A DNA stretch of 64,000 nt, taken from the NCBI RefSeq assembly GCF_913566895.1, contig NZ_CAJYCN010000006.1:1-64000 (forward strand), given 5' to 3'. Below, piece by piece: positions 44,978-53,459 of the stretch. The stretch's first letter is position 1. Every line of letters begins with the position of its first letter. Position numbers and translations under genes: made by a program. The notes beneath the pieces are model-generated. The model ran no database searches. It was not told the origin of the DNA and saw only the letters and a program-made list of their open reading frames with translations. This DNA is from Listeria ilorinensis (GTDB lineage: Bacteria > Bacillota > Bacilli > Lactobacillales > Listeriaceae).

Positions 44978-45604
44978 TTAAAATTTCTTTGCCAGTTCAG
45001 CAGCTTCTTTTGTTCCTGCAGCAATGATCTCAGCAGCTTGATCCGGACGAGCATTGTGACCTTCAACAACGACCATTTCCGGCGCAGAGATACCAAAGTG
45101 GCTGAGAACGTTTTTTACATAATTCATTGACATTTCGTAGCTTGCCATTGGACCATCAGAATAGATGCCGCCACGTGCATTCAGCAAAGCAACTTTTTTG
45201 TCGGGCACAAGTCCAACCGGGCCTTCAGGAGTATATTTAAACGTTTTTCCTGCTTGATTAAGATAGAAAAGATAAGTCAGAAACTGGGCGGGAATGCTGA
45301 AATTCCATAGCGGAAAGGCCATGATGATCTTATCTGCTTTTAAAAATCCATCCAAATAGCCATTTGCCACATCAGCCAAGCGTTTTTCTTCAGCAGAAAG
45401 CGTTTCTCCTGCTGCTTCTTTATGCAGACCACTCATCATTACACCGTCATAATACGGAAGCTCTTCCTCGAAAAGATTCAGCTCTGTAAGCACATCGTCA
45501 GGATGACTTTCTCGGTAGCTTTGTAAAAAAGTTTCATACAGCGTTACGCTGACAGAACGTTCTTTTGGTAGTCCATTAGCTTTAATAAATAAAACATTTG
45601 CCAT
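44978..45604 (-). CDS. azoR: FMN-dependent NADH azoreductase
   Basis: A 208-residue flavodoxin-fold enzyme of the AzoR/acyl-carrier phosphodiesterase group. KANGLPKERSVSV binds the FMN phosphate, and IMAFPLWNFSIPAQFLTYL plus LLNARGGIYSDGP are characteristic. It reduces quinones and azo compounds with NADH, protecting against thiol-specific stress. The ATG at 45604 follows GGAGG by ten bases; an ATG at 45613 is only one base from it, and longer upstream frames are non-coding. It is divergent from the Eis-like gene. Confidence 0.92.
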   Translation of the reverse strand: MANVLFIKANGLPKERSVSVTLYETFLQSYRESHPDDVLTELNLFEEELPYYDGVMMSGLHKEAAGETLSAEEKRLADVANGYLDGFLKADKIIMAFPLWNFSIPAQFLTYLFYLNQAGKTFKYTPEGPVGLVPDKKVALLNARGGIYSDGPMASYEMSMNYVKNVLSHFGISAPEMVVVEGHNARPDQAAEIIAAGTKEAAELAKKF

Positions 45605-45757
45605 AAATTTCATTCCTCCTATTAAATAATCCTTTTTCAGTGTAGCGAAAAAAAGAGGGTTCTCGCAAGTAATCTGCTTACAAAAAATTAGTAATAGAAA
45701 ATTGTAAAGGAAGGGGCACGATATGATAAAATAAGAGTGATAGGAAGGTGTATATAA

Positions 45758-46921
45758 ATGGAAATTCGTCAAATACATGAAGAAGAGATCCATAAAATCA
45801 AGCAGCTTCGTGATTACTCATTTCGTCATCCAGCAAGAGGTGGCGACGAAGATTTTATGTTTTGGATGAACCGAGCCACTCGACTGGGAGCCTTTGAAAA
45901 AGATAAATTGCTGGCACAGGTGCTCACCTATCCTCTTGCAGCAAGTTTTTACGAGCAAACTTTTGCCATGGGAGGGATTGTTTATGTGGCGAGCTTCCCG
46001 GAAAATCGCGGTGGTGGTCTGATTCGAAAATTGATGCATGCTTCCCTTGTAGAAATGCGCCAGAAGGGACAACTACTCTCTTACTTACGTCCATTTTCAG
46101 TGCCATTTTATCGGAAATTCGGCTATGAACTTTTTACAGAAGAGTTGGCTGTGGAGCTGAGTGCTGCCCATTTACCAAGAAATAAGGAATACACAGGTAT
46201 ATTGGAAAGAACTAGCCATCATGAGGTGTCGTTTGAAGATGTAAAGGATATTTATGACCGTTATCAAAAGCGGAAAAATGGGATGTTGGTTCGAGATCCG
46301 GCTTGGTGGTCAAGACTTTTGCGCCGAGGATTTACAAATGAAGCAGTGCTTTATCGGGACCAAGATGGACAACCACAAGGCTATGCGCTCTATACATTTG
46401 AAGGAGATACGATGGTGATTTATGAACTAGCAGCCTTGACGAATGAAGCCGAAAAAGCGATCTGGCAGTTTGTTAAAAGTCACCAATCGATGTTTCAAAC
46501 GGTGAAAGCCATGAATGTTGGTAATATTCGAGACTTGGCTTTGTGGCTGACTGACCCGACTGATCTGGCTATCACAGAGACCCTCAGCTTTATGATGCGA
46601 ATCGTTGATGTACAGCCATTTTTGGAGAAAATCCCGTTTAATCACTTAGCGGAACCACTTTATTTAGAGATTAGCAATGATTTTGCGGAATGGAATAATG
46701 GCTGTTATCAGATAACGAAGCAAGGGGTGGTAAGGATCGATCATGTGCCGGCTGAAAAAGGGCTCCGAGCAGATATCCAAACATTTAGTCAAATGATGAC
46801 AGGGTTTATCCGTCCGACTAAGCTAGCCTACTATGAAAAACTGCAGGGAAAAGCTGAGACAATTCAACAATGGGAAGCAGCTCTCCCCATACGTGAAACA
46901 CAGTTATTTGATACTTTTTGA
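45758..46921 (+). CDS. Eis-like GNAT acetyltransferase
   Basis: A 387-residue protein of the Eis (enhanced intracellular survival) type. The N-terminal GNAT domain (about 1-150) contains GGIVYVASFPENRGGGLIRKLM, with the acetyl-CoA loop NRGGGL. A second GNAT-like domain (about 150-285) and a C-terminal SCP2-like domain (about 290-387) follow. In other species Eis acetylates aminoglycosides or proteins; the natural substrate here is unknown. GGAAGG precedes the ATG. The next small gene starts 15 bp downstream, so the two form a short operon. Confidence 0.87.
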   Translation: MEIRQIHEEEIHKIKQLRDYSFRHPARGGDEDFMFWMNRATRLGAFEKDKLLAQVLTYPLAASFYEQTFAMGGIVYVASFPENRGGGLIRKLMHASLVEMRQKGQLLSYLRPFSVPFYRKFGYELFTEELAVELSAAHLPRNKEYTGILERTSHHEVSFEDVKDIYDRYQKRKNGMLVRDPAWWSRLLRRGFTNEAVLYRDQDGQPQGYALYTFEGDTMVIYELAALTNEAEKAIWQFVKSHQSMFQTVKAMNVGNIRDLALWLTDPTDLAITETLSFMMRIVDVQPFLEKIPFNHLAEPLYLEISNDFAEWNNGCYQITKQGVVRIDHVPAEKGLRADIQTFSQMMTGFIRPTKLAYYEKLQGKAETIQQWEAALPIRETQLFDTF

Positions 46922-46936
46922 TAGGAGAGGAAAGTG

Positions 46937-47347
46937 ATGACGACCATTGCAAGAGAACTTACAAAAAAAGAACAAGTAGCACTTATGGAGCGCAGCAAGT
47001 CACTTGGCATTAAAGCGGAGTCCAATGAGGAGAAGCTGACCGCGCTGATTGATCAGCTTCGTGCAGCGCCTTCATTCGAGGAGGAAGAAATTGAAGAAAC
47101 GGCTTATCGTTACGGCTTGTTTTTCGGAGAGTTGCTGCGGACGGCATTCGAATGGCACTGGCTCTTCTTAGAAATTGAAGATCAGAGCGGTTACGCGATT
47201 GTCTCAAAAGAAAATGGCTATGCCCTACTTGTCATGCCCTATTTTACTGAGATTCTGGCTGGAAGTCGTGAGCCGGGTTCACTCAAAGCGCTCTATCAGC
47301 TTATGCCGAGTATTGAGGGCGAAAAGAATGCCTTTCGATTGCTTTGA
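46937..47347 (+). CDS. Hypothetical protein, possibly DUF3806-like
   Basis: A 136-residue soluble acidic protein. The central YRYGLFFGELLRTAFEWHW and the following YAIVSKENGYALLVMPY resemble the DUF3806 pattern as I remember it, with low certainty. No signal peptide or membrane span is seen. The ATG at 46937 is six bases after GGAGAGG; a GTG three bases earlier is in frame. It is probably co-transcribed with the Eis-like gene and ends at a hairpin terminator. Confidence 0.65.
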   Translation: MTTIARELTKKEQVALMERSKSLGIKAESNEEKLTALIDQLRAAPSFEEEEIEETAYRYGLFFGELLRTAFEWHWLFLEIEDQSGYAIVSKENGYALLVMPYFTEILAGSREPGSLKALYQLMPSIEGEKNAFRLL

Positions 47348-47365
47348 AATTTAAATTCTAAAATA

Positions 47366-47433
47366 GAAAAGATGGTCACTGCTGCAGTTATGCTGATTTC
47401 TCATAACATTCCGCAGAACGGGGCCATCTTTTC
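47366..47433 (+). terminator. Terminator after the Eis-like operon
   Basis: GAAAAGATGG (47366-47375) pairs with CCATCTTTTC (47424-47433), with further internal pairing around CTGCAG/CTGCGG-like segments. Confidence 0.65.
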
Positions 47434-47516
47434 CTGCTTAAGAGCTCTTTTTTAGTATAAGGTATGAAATGCATTTCAGAGCAAGCACTTTTATAAAAAT
47501 AAACAGTTTCTTATGC

Positions 47517-47558
47517 AAAAATCAGCCTATCAGTTGTAGATGAGCGATAGGTGATTTT
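47517..47558 (-). terminator. Terminator of the FusB-type gene
   Basis: On the minus strand AAAATCACCTATC pairs with GATAGGCTGATTTT (one bulge) and runs into TTTTT, directly downstream of the stop at 47562. Confidence 0.7.
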
Positions 47559-47561
47559 GAA

Positions 47562-48206
47562 TTATGGCTTTTTTGCATAGTCATAAAAGGCGTGTAGTCC
47601 GCTTAATTCAGTCAAATGATGATTACAAGCATCACTGTCACGGCAGATATAGTTGCCAAGTGATTTATAGGTCTGCAGTTTTGTACTTGTTTTGACATCG
47701 ATCGTAAAAAGTCCCACTTCGGTAACATGGTGACAAAAATGGCAAATGCTTTTCTTGTTATATGGTAGAAATTGACCAACAAGCCCTTTTAACTCACCAT
47801 CGATTTCCGCAATCAGAAACTTTTTACCGCTGGAAGTATCTAGCCAGGAAAAATAGCTGCAGTATTCAAAGTTTTCTGGGGTCGTTTTGGGAAAATGTAG
47901 CTTTTTCGTTTTTTTGAATAATTTTTTTGCAGCCTGATCTGTGATAAGTGGAAAAGGGATAACCGCTTGTCTGATTTTTTCTTTATAACGCAGAAGATCC
48001 TGCTCCGTTTCAATGGTTAAAATCCAGGCAAGTAAGTCTTCCTGTTGTTTCGTCAATGCTGGAAAAAGCGAGCAGATCCTATCATAACAGTAAAAAGAGA
48101 ATTCTTTCTTTATCTTGTCATCGTTTACCGTGTGATGAGTATTGTGTACATATTTTGCTTGGCGAATGATTTCATTATATTGATGATTTTGAATAAAAGT
48201 ATCCAT
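47562..48206 (-). CDS. FusB/FusC-type EF-G-binding protein
   Basis: A 214-residue protein, the usual size for FusB-family proteins. The helical N-terminal half is followed by a treble-clef zinc finger with ICHFCHHV and NYICRDSDACNHH supplying four Cys. These proteins bind elongation factor G and free it from ribosomes stalled by fusidic acid; chromosomal Listeria homologues are known. The ATG at 48206 has GAGGTGA upstream, and an in-frame ATG at 48287 would overlap the divergent gene. No leader peptide of the FusB attenuator type was evident. Confidence 0.88.
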   Translation of the reverse strand: MDTFIQNHQYNEIIRQAKYVHNTHHTVNDDKIKKEFSFYCYDRICSLFPALTKQQEDLLAWILTIETEQDLLRYKEKIRQAVIPFPLITDQAAKKLFKKTKKLHFPKTTPENFEYCSYFSWLDTSSGKKFLIAEIDGELKGLVGQFLPYNKKSICHFCHHVTEVGLFTIDVKTSTKLQTYKSLGNYICRDSDACNHHLTELSGLHAFYDYAKKP

Positions 48207-48262
48207 ATTTCTCACCTCATTGTTCATTGTAACAACAATATGGAGAGGTAAAAAGTGTAAAA

Positions 48263-48595
48263 ATGATTCTAAATAATCTTGGTTCATCTGGAGAGTTTAA
48301 TTCAGTGGATCTTTACAATATAGGAAGCGTATTTAATTATTTACAGTCAAATGTGAAACATCGGCTAGCTTATGTCATAAAAGGAATCATCAAAAGTATC
48401 ATGAAGGAAGAAGGGGGAAAAGTTTGCGTGCTTCCCAGCTGTATTACGACGACCGTACTGCGGAACTACAGTACCATCTCTAGCAGCGCCTTTTACAGTA
48501 ATTTAGCAGCTTTGCGGGAAATAGGTGCAATCACGAAGGTTGATCATTGTTGGCAGGTGAATATGGAAAAACTGCATTCTTTATTGGCAGAATAA
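48263..48595 (+). CDS. Stand-alone PrfA/Crp-like winged-helix protein
   Basis: A 110-residue protein that lacks the cNMP-like sensor. Its second half, LPSCITTTVLRNYSTISSSA then FYSNLAALREIGAITK, aligns by eye with the C-terminal winged helix of the PrfA-like protein at 40-708: the LP start, LxxYxxxSSxxFYxxLxxLxE and final K-L pattern are shared. The upstream region is the divergent FusB-type promoter, so the sensor half is absent rather than frameshifted. GGAGAGGT lies 13 bases before the ATG, a poor distance. It may be a truncated remnant or a minimal regulator. Confidence 0.65.
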   Translation: MILNNLGSSGEFNSVDLYNIGSVFNYLQSNVKHRLAYVIKGIIKSIMKEEGGKVCVLPSCITTTVLRNYSTISSSAFYSNLAALREIGAITKVDHCWQVNMEKLHSLLAE

Positions 48596-48600
48596 AAAAA

Positions 48601-48646
48601 CGAACATACAATAGCCTTTATTAACTAAGGACTTACTGTATGTTCG
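48601..48646. terminator. Terminator between convergent small genes
   Basis: CGAACATACA (48601-48610) pairs perfectly with TGTATGTTCG (48637-48646), preceded by an A run and followed by T-rich sequence. Confidence 0.75.
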
Positions 48647-48656
48647 CTATATTATT

Positions 48657-48923
48657 TTAGCTGATAGTTTTTCGATAAACAATGTGTCGAATCGTACTTT
48701 CAGCTAAAAAATGACGTTCGGCAAGTTCTGCTATCGAGATGCCGGACTGATAGGCAGTTTTGATCTGTTCATTGCGTTTTGAAAGTTCGTTACGCGTACC
48801 ATTTTTAGCTCCCCAGCTCGTTTTGCCTTTAGCTGGAATGTAGATCGTTGCACCGTCGATATATTTTTGGATTTCCATAATTAATGATTCTGGCAAGATT
48901 TTTTCGATTGTTTGATAACTCAT
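48657..48923 (-). CDS. CD3324-family small helix-turn-helix protein
   Basis: An 88-residue protein resembling the CD3324/YraL-like small DNA-binding family. IYIPAKGKTSWGAKNGTR is the conserved centre, and the C-terminal part is a helix-turn-helix (ISIAELAERHFLAESTIRHI). AAAGGAGCG precedes the ATG. The 5' leader is unusual: a possible 23-residue leader peptide and a long hairpin lie between the probable promoter and this gene. The regulatory target is unknown. Confidence 0.78.
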   Translation of the reverse strand: MSYQTIEKILPESLIMEIQKYIDGATIYIPAKGKTSWGAKNGTRNELSKRNEQIKTAYQSGISIAELAERHFLAESTIRHIVYRKTIS

Positions 48924-48965
48924 CTTGGCTCGCTCCTTTATTATTTGGGTGTCATAATAAATTTG

Positions 48966-49035
48966 AAAGCCTTTTTGGGCGATGATAAAAATTTTCTACC
49001 CCACGTAAAGTATCGCCACACTAGAAAAAGGCTTT
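48966..49035 (-). promoter_or_regulatory. Long hairpin in the leader of the CD3324-like gene
   Basis: AAAGCCTTTTT (minus strand, 49035-49025) and AAAAAGGCTTT (48976-48966) form a perfect 11-bp stem. Inside it GGCGAT and ATCGCC form a further 6-bp stem. The stop codon of the possible leader peptide falls inside the loop. No T run follows, so control of translation or RNA stability is likelier than classic termination. Confidence 0.55.
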
Positions 49036-49067
49036 ACATGGAACGCTTTAGTATCAGCTGTTTTCAA
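48996..49067 (-). CDS. Possible 23-residue leader peptide
   Basis: A TTG-initiated frame encodes MKTADTKAFHVKPFSSVAIL plus YVG. Its best support is an excellent ribosome site, AAGGAGGTGG, seven bases upstream, and its location: the coding region runs through the first arm of the long hairpin at 48966-49035. This is the layout of regulatory leader peptides. No codon run for a single amino acid is obvious, and there is no homologue I know of, so it could still be chance. Confidence 0.4.
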   Translation of the reverse strand: MKTADTKAFHVKPFSSVAILYVG

Positions 49068-49182
49068 GCTGGCCACCTCCTTATTTCTTACTAACTATAA
49101 TATAAATGCTGTTCGTTTGTAAAGGATCCCTGCAACAAAATGAAAAAACGGAAAGCAGATTTGTCACCGCTTTCCGTCTGTG

Positions 49183-49992
49183 TCAGGTTCTTTTTAACAT
49201 TGCTAATACTCCTTGTACAAGAATAAACATACTAATAAAAAATAAGGTGATTGTGGCGCCAGGAGGAGTTCCCAGATGATAAGAAGTCACAAGCCCAAGT
49301 ACCATTCCAATCAAGCCGATCAGAATCGAAACAAGAATAGCACTGACGAATGTGCGGCTGATCTTGATACCGATGGCAGCAGGTAGAATCATGACGGCTG
49401 AAACAAGCAGTGCACCGGCAATCGGCATGATCACTGCGATCGAAAGCCCGGTAAGCACACTGAATGAGGTGGAAAGTAGCCGTACTTGTAACCCATCTGC
49501 TTGGGCGATTTCTTCGCTGAAAGTCAGCACATACATCTGTCTTCTGAAGAAAAAGAAGCAGCATACAACGACAAGTGTCAGCAGAAAAATAATTTCTACC
49601 TGTGTTCGGGTAATCGTCACAATCGAGCCGAACAAGTACTGATTGACACTGGTTGTCATGCCTCCCTGATTGATGCTCATCAAAACAAGTGCCACGGCCA
49701 GACCGCCTGCCATCAAAATGGCAATCGATACTTCTGAATAAGTTGCATAAATCGAGCGTAGATACTCAATCAGAAAGGCAGCCCCTATGATAATCAAAAA
49801 AGTAGTCCAGGTTGGATTAATGCCGATGACAAAGCCAAGTGCAACACCCGCCAGCGAAATGTGTGACAATGTGTCAGCCAGAAGTGACTGCCGCCGAAGA
49901 ATCAGGAAAGTCCCAAGAAGTGGGGCTAAAACAGCAATTAAGAGTGTACTGAGGAATGCGCGTTGCATGAATCCAAAGAGAAACATCTCCAC
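49183..49992 (-). CDS. znuB: Zinc ABC transporter permease
   Basis: A 269-residue ABC-3 family permease with about eight transmembrane helices. MQRAFLSTLLIAVLAPLLGTFLI and the RRQSLLADTLSHISLAGVALG segment are typical of ZnuB/AdcB/ZurM. It forms the membrane channel for zinc with the ATPase and lipoprotein encoded upstream. The GTG at 49992 is seven bases after AAAGGAGG. It overlaps the end of the ATPase gene by 55 bases in another frame, an unusually long overlap. It is the last gene of the operon. Confidence 0.92.
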   Translation of the reverse strand: MEMFLFGFMQRAFLSTLLIAVLAPLLGTFLILRRQSLLADTLSHISLAGVALGFVIGINPTWTTFLIIIGAAFLIEYLRSIYATYSEVSIAILMAGGLAVALVLMSINQGGMTTSVNQYLFGSIVTITRTQVEIIFLLTLVVVCCFFFFRRQMYVLTFSEEIAQADGLQVRLLSTSFSVLTGLSIAVIMPIAGALLVSAVMILPAAIGIKISRTFVSAILVSILIGLIGMVLGLVTSYHLGTPPGATITLFFISMFILVQGVLAMLKRT

Positions 49993-50645
49993 GGGACGTC
50001 CTCCTTTCGAACGAGATGGATTTGTCGATCGGCGATTCCAGTCAAGTCATCACTGTCATGTGTGACCATCAGGATGGCTTTTTGGTGGTGCTGCGCTTCA
50101 TGCTGCAATAATTGATAGAATTGCTCACGACTGGCCTTATCCATAGCGGTGCTCGGCTCATCAAGAATCAAGAGATCGGGGTCGCAGGCAAACATCCGTG
50201 CTAGACAGACACGTTGCTTTTGACCGCCGGATAGGCTGCCGATTCGTTTTTTTCGAAAATCTAACATGTTGACCGATTCAAGTGCTTTTTCAATATGGGT
50301 ATAATCAGTTGCAGTCAGACGTTTGAACCAGCGACCTTGCGGAAAACAGCCTGAACGGACGAATTCTTCGACTGTGGTGGGAAAGCCGGCATTAAAGGCA
50401 GCTACTTGCTGTGGGACATATCCGGTAACCAGTTTTTGGCCGAGTCGGTTTGTCGAACGAATACTGACTTTACCGGAAAGCGGTTTGAGCATACCGAGTA
50501 AAAGGCGTAATAGCGTGCTTTTTGCAGCTCCATTTTCACCAGTTAGAATGACGAATTCACCAGGCGCCACATAAAGTGAAATATCCTCTAACACAGTTTC
50601 GCGTTCATATTTAAAGGAAAGTGATTGTGCGTCAATATAGTGCAT
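49938..50645 (-). CDS. znuC: Zinc ABC transporter ATP-binding protein
   Basis: About 235 residues with Walker A GENGAAKSTLL, signature LSGGQKQR, Walker B LLILDEPSTAMD and an H-loop in MVTHD. Walker A has Ala where Gly is usual (GxxGxxKS intact otherwise reads GENGAAKS). It energises zinc uptake with ZnuB. The ATG at 50645 is eight bases after GAAGG and is preferred over a GTG at 50654. The C-terminal 18 codons overlap the permease gene. Confidence 0.9.
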   Translation of the reverse strand: MHYIDAQSLSFKYERETVLEDISLYVAPGEFVILTGENGAAKSTLLRLLLGMLKPLSGKVSIRSTNRLGQKLVTGYVPQQVAAFNAGFPTTVEEFVRSGCFPQGRWFKRLTATDYTHIEKALESVNMLDFRKKRIGSLSGGQKQRVCLARMFACDPDLLILDEPSTAMDKASREQFYQLLQHEAQHHQKAILMVTHDSDDLTGIADRQIHLVRKEDVPWRCFSLDSCNAHSSVHS

Positions 50646-50658
50646 GTCTAACACCTTC

Positions 50659-51609
50659 TTATTTTATGGAAAGTTTAAGTGCTTCCAGATTTTTTTGCAT
50701 GATGGAAATGTAGTCCTCGCCTTGTTCTTGCTGTTCGGAAGTCAGACTCTCTAGTGGGTTAAGCACGGCTGTTTTGACACCTGCTTCATCAGCAAGTGTC
50801 TGAGCAATTTTTGGCGAACTGATTTCTTCAAAATAAATCACAGGAATATGTTGTTTTTCCACATAGGTTTTCAGTTCCGCCAAGCGTTTTGGACTAGGTT
50901 CTTCATCAGGAGAAAGTCCGGCAATCGGTACTTGTTTCAAGTCATACTGTTGAGCCAAGTAGGCGAATGCTGCATGCTGTGTCACAAAAGTACGGTTTTT
51001 AGCATCTTGGAAAGCCGTTTGATAACTTTGATCAAGCTCAGCCAGTTTTTGCGTATAAGCTTTGGCATTTTCCTGATAGGTTTTGGCATTTTTCGTATCT
51101 GCTTTTTCCAAACCCTCTGCAATATTGGCTACTTCTTTTTGTGCTAAAACCGGGCTTAGCCAAACATGCGGGTCATGGGCGTGATGGTGTTCTTCTTCAT
51201 GATGCGCATCCTCATCCTCGTGTTCATGCTCTTCTTCAGTGCCTTCCAAAAGATCGATACCCTTTGAAGCATCAATGACAGTTGTTTTTTTCGTATCTAA
51301 GTTTTTTAAGACACTGGGGACCCACGTTTCCATATCTTCACTGTTATAAACAAAGACATCGGCCTGTTCGATTTTAGCAATATCTTTAGCGCTAGGTTCG
51401 TAATCATGCGGTTCGGTTCCTGATTGGATCAGCATGGAAATATCCGCCTGACTGCCTGCTACATTTTTTGTGAAGTCGTACATTGGATAAAAAGTTGTCA
51501 CAATGGTCAATTTTTGATCTGATGTAGAGTTCTCAGATGAACTCGTGCAGCCTGCAAGGGCAAGCATTAGTGATAAAGCTGCACCTGCCATTAAAATCCA
51601 TTTTTTCAT
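50659..51609 (-). CDS. znuA: Zinc-binding lipoprotein (ZnuA/AdcA type)
   Basis: A 316-residue cluster A-I metal-binding lipoprotein. The lipobox is LALAGCTS. A long acidic His-rich loop (HEHEDEDAHHEEEHHHAH, about residues 128-145) and the zinc ligands in EPHDYEPS, HDPHVWLSP and TQHAAFAYLA point to zinc rather than manganese. It captures zinc outside the membrane for ZnuBC. It heads the operon, and two Zur boxes lie upstream, so it should be induced when zinc is scarce. Confidence 0.94.
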   Translation of the reverse strand: MKKWILMAGAALSLMLALAGCTSSSENSTSDQKLTIVTTFYPMYDFTKNVAGSQADISMLIQSGTEPHDYEPSAKDIAKIEQADVFVYNSEDMETWVPSVLKNLDTKKTTVIDASKGIDLLEGTEEEHEHEDEDAHHEEEHHHAHDPHVWLSPVLAQKEVANIAEGLEKADTKNAKTYQENAKAYTQKLAELDQSYQTAFQDAKNRTFVTQHAAFAYLAQQYDLKQVPIAGLSPDEEPSPKRLAELKTYVEKQHIPVIYFEEISSPKIAQTLADEAGVKTAVLNPLESLTSEQQEQGEDYISIMQKNLEALKLSIK

Positions 51610-51631
51610 AGTATGTAATCATCCCTTCTTT

Positions 51632-51720
51632 AAACGTAATTATTCCGATTTATAAAACATGCCTCATTTCATAAGTGAGAAATGTAATGCACTTCTTATA
51701 AATCGTAATCATTTCGATTT
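51632..51720 (-). promoter_or_regulatory. Two Zur boxes upstream of znuA
   Basis: AAACGTAATTATTCCGATTT (51632-51651) and AAATCGTAATCATTTCGATT plus T (51700-51720) both match the Firmicute Zur palindrome, AAATCGTAATNATTACGATTT, with few mismatches. Their centres are about 68 bp apart. They explain zinc control of znuACB. Confidence 0.85.
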
Positions 51721-51856
51721 GCATTAAAAACTTTATCATAACTAAAAAAGATGGTCAAGTAAAATTTTGCAGAAAGCCTGCCATTGTCTTTTAGAAGTAG
51801 TCAGGTAGAAGGCTCAAGTGGTATACTAAGAAAAAACAAAAGAAGGGGAAAAGAAT

Positions 51857-53377
51857 ATGAAAAAAAGGTTTCAGCTTTTGATTCTGATCTTGCTTGTTTT
51901 AGCTGCAGGAATTTTCTTGAAGCAGTGGTCAGAGATGATTTTATATATAGCCGGGATTATAGTTGAGATTATCGGGATGATTATCGCATTGCGGCTGATA
52001 TTTATTGACAAGAGGGGAACGAATTCAAAAGTAGCGTGGATTGCAGTTATTTTTGTTTTGCCAATTTTTGGTGTGTTTATTTTCTTATTCTTTGGACGTA
52101 ATCCACAAAATCGGATTTTTCATCATAATCAGACGAACGAAATGCAAAAAATTATTGAGGAGGTCCATCAGCTTGAAGGGCATGTTTTAGGGGCGAACCC
52201 ACCGGAGCTTTCAAAAAATATTTGGTCATTAACAGGTATCAAACCAGTCAATGGAAATGCGATGGAGCTTCTTACAAACGGAGAAGAAACTTTTCCAAAA
52301 ATTATTGCCGCATTGAAAGAAGCAAAGGATCACATTCATATCCAGTATTATATTTATAGATCAGATGAAATCGGAACAGAGATCCGTGATATTTTGATTG
52401 AAAAGGCTAAGGCTGGCGTTGAAGTCCGTTTTATGTACGATGACTGGGGCTGCGCCAAGACCATGCATGAAAATTTTTTGGAACCGCTGAAAGAGGCAGG
52501 GGCGCATATCCATGCTTTTGATCCGATTCGCTCTATCCTAGTTGCACGTACAGCCAATTTGCGGAATCACCGTAAAATTATCGTCATTGACGGACAGATC
52601 GGATTCACTGGTGGATTGAATATTGGCGAAGAATATCGGAGCAATACGCCGGAGTTTGCTGTTTGGCGTGATACCCACATTATGATCAGTGGTCCGGCAG
52701 TTCTTGAATTACAGGAATCTTTTTTGATCGACTGGGTCTACATGGAAAATAAAGCCGGCTCGGCCAATTTATTTGTTTGTGAGGAAGGGATCGAACGCTA
52801 TTTTAGTCCAAAACCAGATGGCCAGGACTGGGCGCAGGTCGTGTATGGCGGTCCTTATGATAAAGAAAAATGGGTACGTGATGCCATTTTAGATTTGATT
52901 GATTCGGCAAAAACATCAGTTTGGATCGCCTCACCGTATTTTGTTCCAGATGAGGAAGCATTGGCGGTCTTGCGGCGTGTGGCAATGAGCGGTATTGATG
53001 TACGCGTGATTATTCCGGGGAAAGGGGATCGCGGGATTTCGTTCCATGGCAGCAACGCCAATATTGAAACGATGCTTGATGCAGGTGCTAAAATGTATGC
53101 CTATCGAGATGATTCTTTCATCCATGCGAAGACGATTCTTGTAGATGGCGATCGTGGTGCAGTAGGAACAGCTAATTTTGATGTTCGGAGTTTCCGGCTC
53201 AATCATGAATTGATGGTATTCTTATATGATGAAGATCCAGCTCTGCAAAAAATGAAGCAGGATTTCTTGAATGATTTCAAAGTCAGCAAACTGCATACAA
53301 GAGAAGAGCTCCGTCAAAAGTCATTTTATACAAAAATAAAAGAAAATTTATCAAGTTTAATGTCACCGATTTTATAG
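51857..53377 (+). CDS. cls: Cardiolipin synthase
   Basis: A 506-residue phospholipase D-superfamily enzyme. Two N-terminal transmembrane helices (about 5-25 and 30-55) are followed by a PLDc_N segment and two HKD motifs: HRKIIVIDGQIGFTGG (about 235) and HAKTILVDGDRGAVGTANFD (about 423). It condenses two phosphatidylglycerols to cardiolipin at the membrane. GAAGGGG precedes the ATG. It is divergent from znuA and ends at a terminator. Confidence 0.94.
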   Translation: MKKRFQLLILILLVLAAGIFLKQWSEMILYIAGIIVEIIGMIIALRLIFIDKRGTNSKVAWIAVIFVLPIFGVFIFLFFGRNPQNRIFHHNQTNEMQKIIEEVHQLEGHVLGANPPELSKNIWSLTGIKPVNGNAMELLTNGEETFPKIIAALKEAKDHIHIQYYIYRSDEIGTEIRDILIEKAKAGVEVRFMYDDWGCAKTMHENFLEPLKEAGAHIHAFDPIRSILVARTANLRNHRKIIVIDGQIGFTGGLNIGEEYRSNTPEFAVWRDTHIMISGPAVLELQESFLIDWVYMENKAGSANLFVCEEGIERYFSPKPDGQDWAQVVYGGPYDKEKWVRDAILDLIDSAKTSVWIASPYFVPDEEALAVLRRVAMSGIDVRVIIPGKGDRGISFHGSNANIETMLDAGAKMYAYRDDSFIHAKTILVDGDRGAVGTANFDVRSFRLNHELMVFLYDEDPALQKMKQDFLNDFKVSKLHTREELRQKSFYTKIKENLSSLMSPIL

Positions 53378-53394
53378 TTTGGCGGTAATATCAG

Positions 53395-53429
53395 ACGAAC
53401 CATTTCCTGCTGGAGGTGGTTCGTTTTTA
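53395..53429 (+). terminator. Terminator after cls
   Basis: ACGAACCA (53395-53402) pairs with TGGTTCGT (53417-53424), followed by a T run. Confidence 0.8.
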
Positions 53430-53459
53430 TAAAATATCACAATGAAGGAATGAAGAAAA

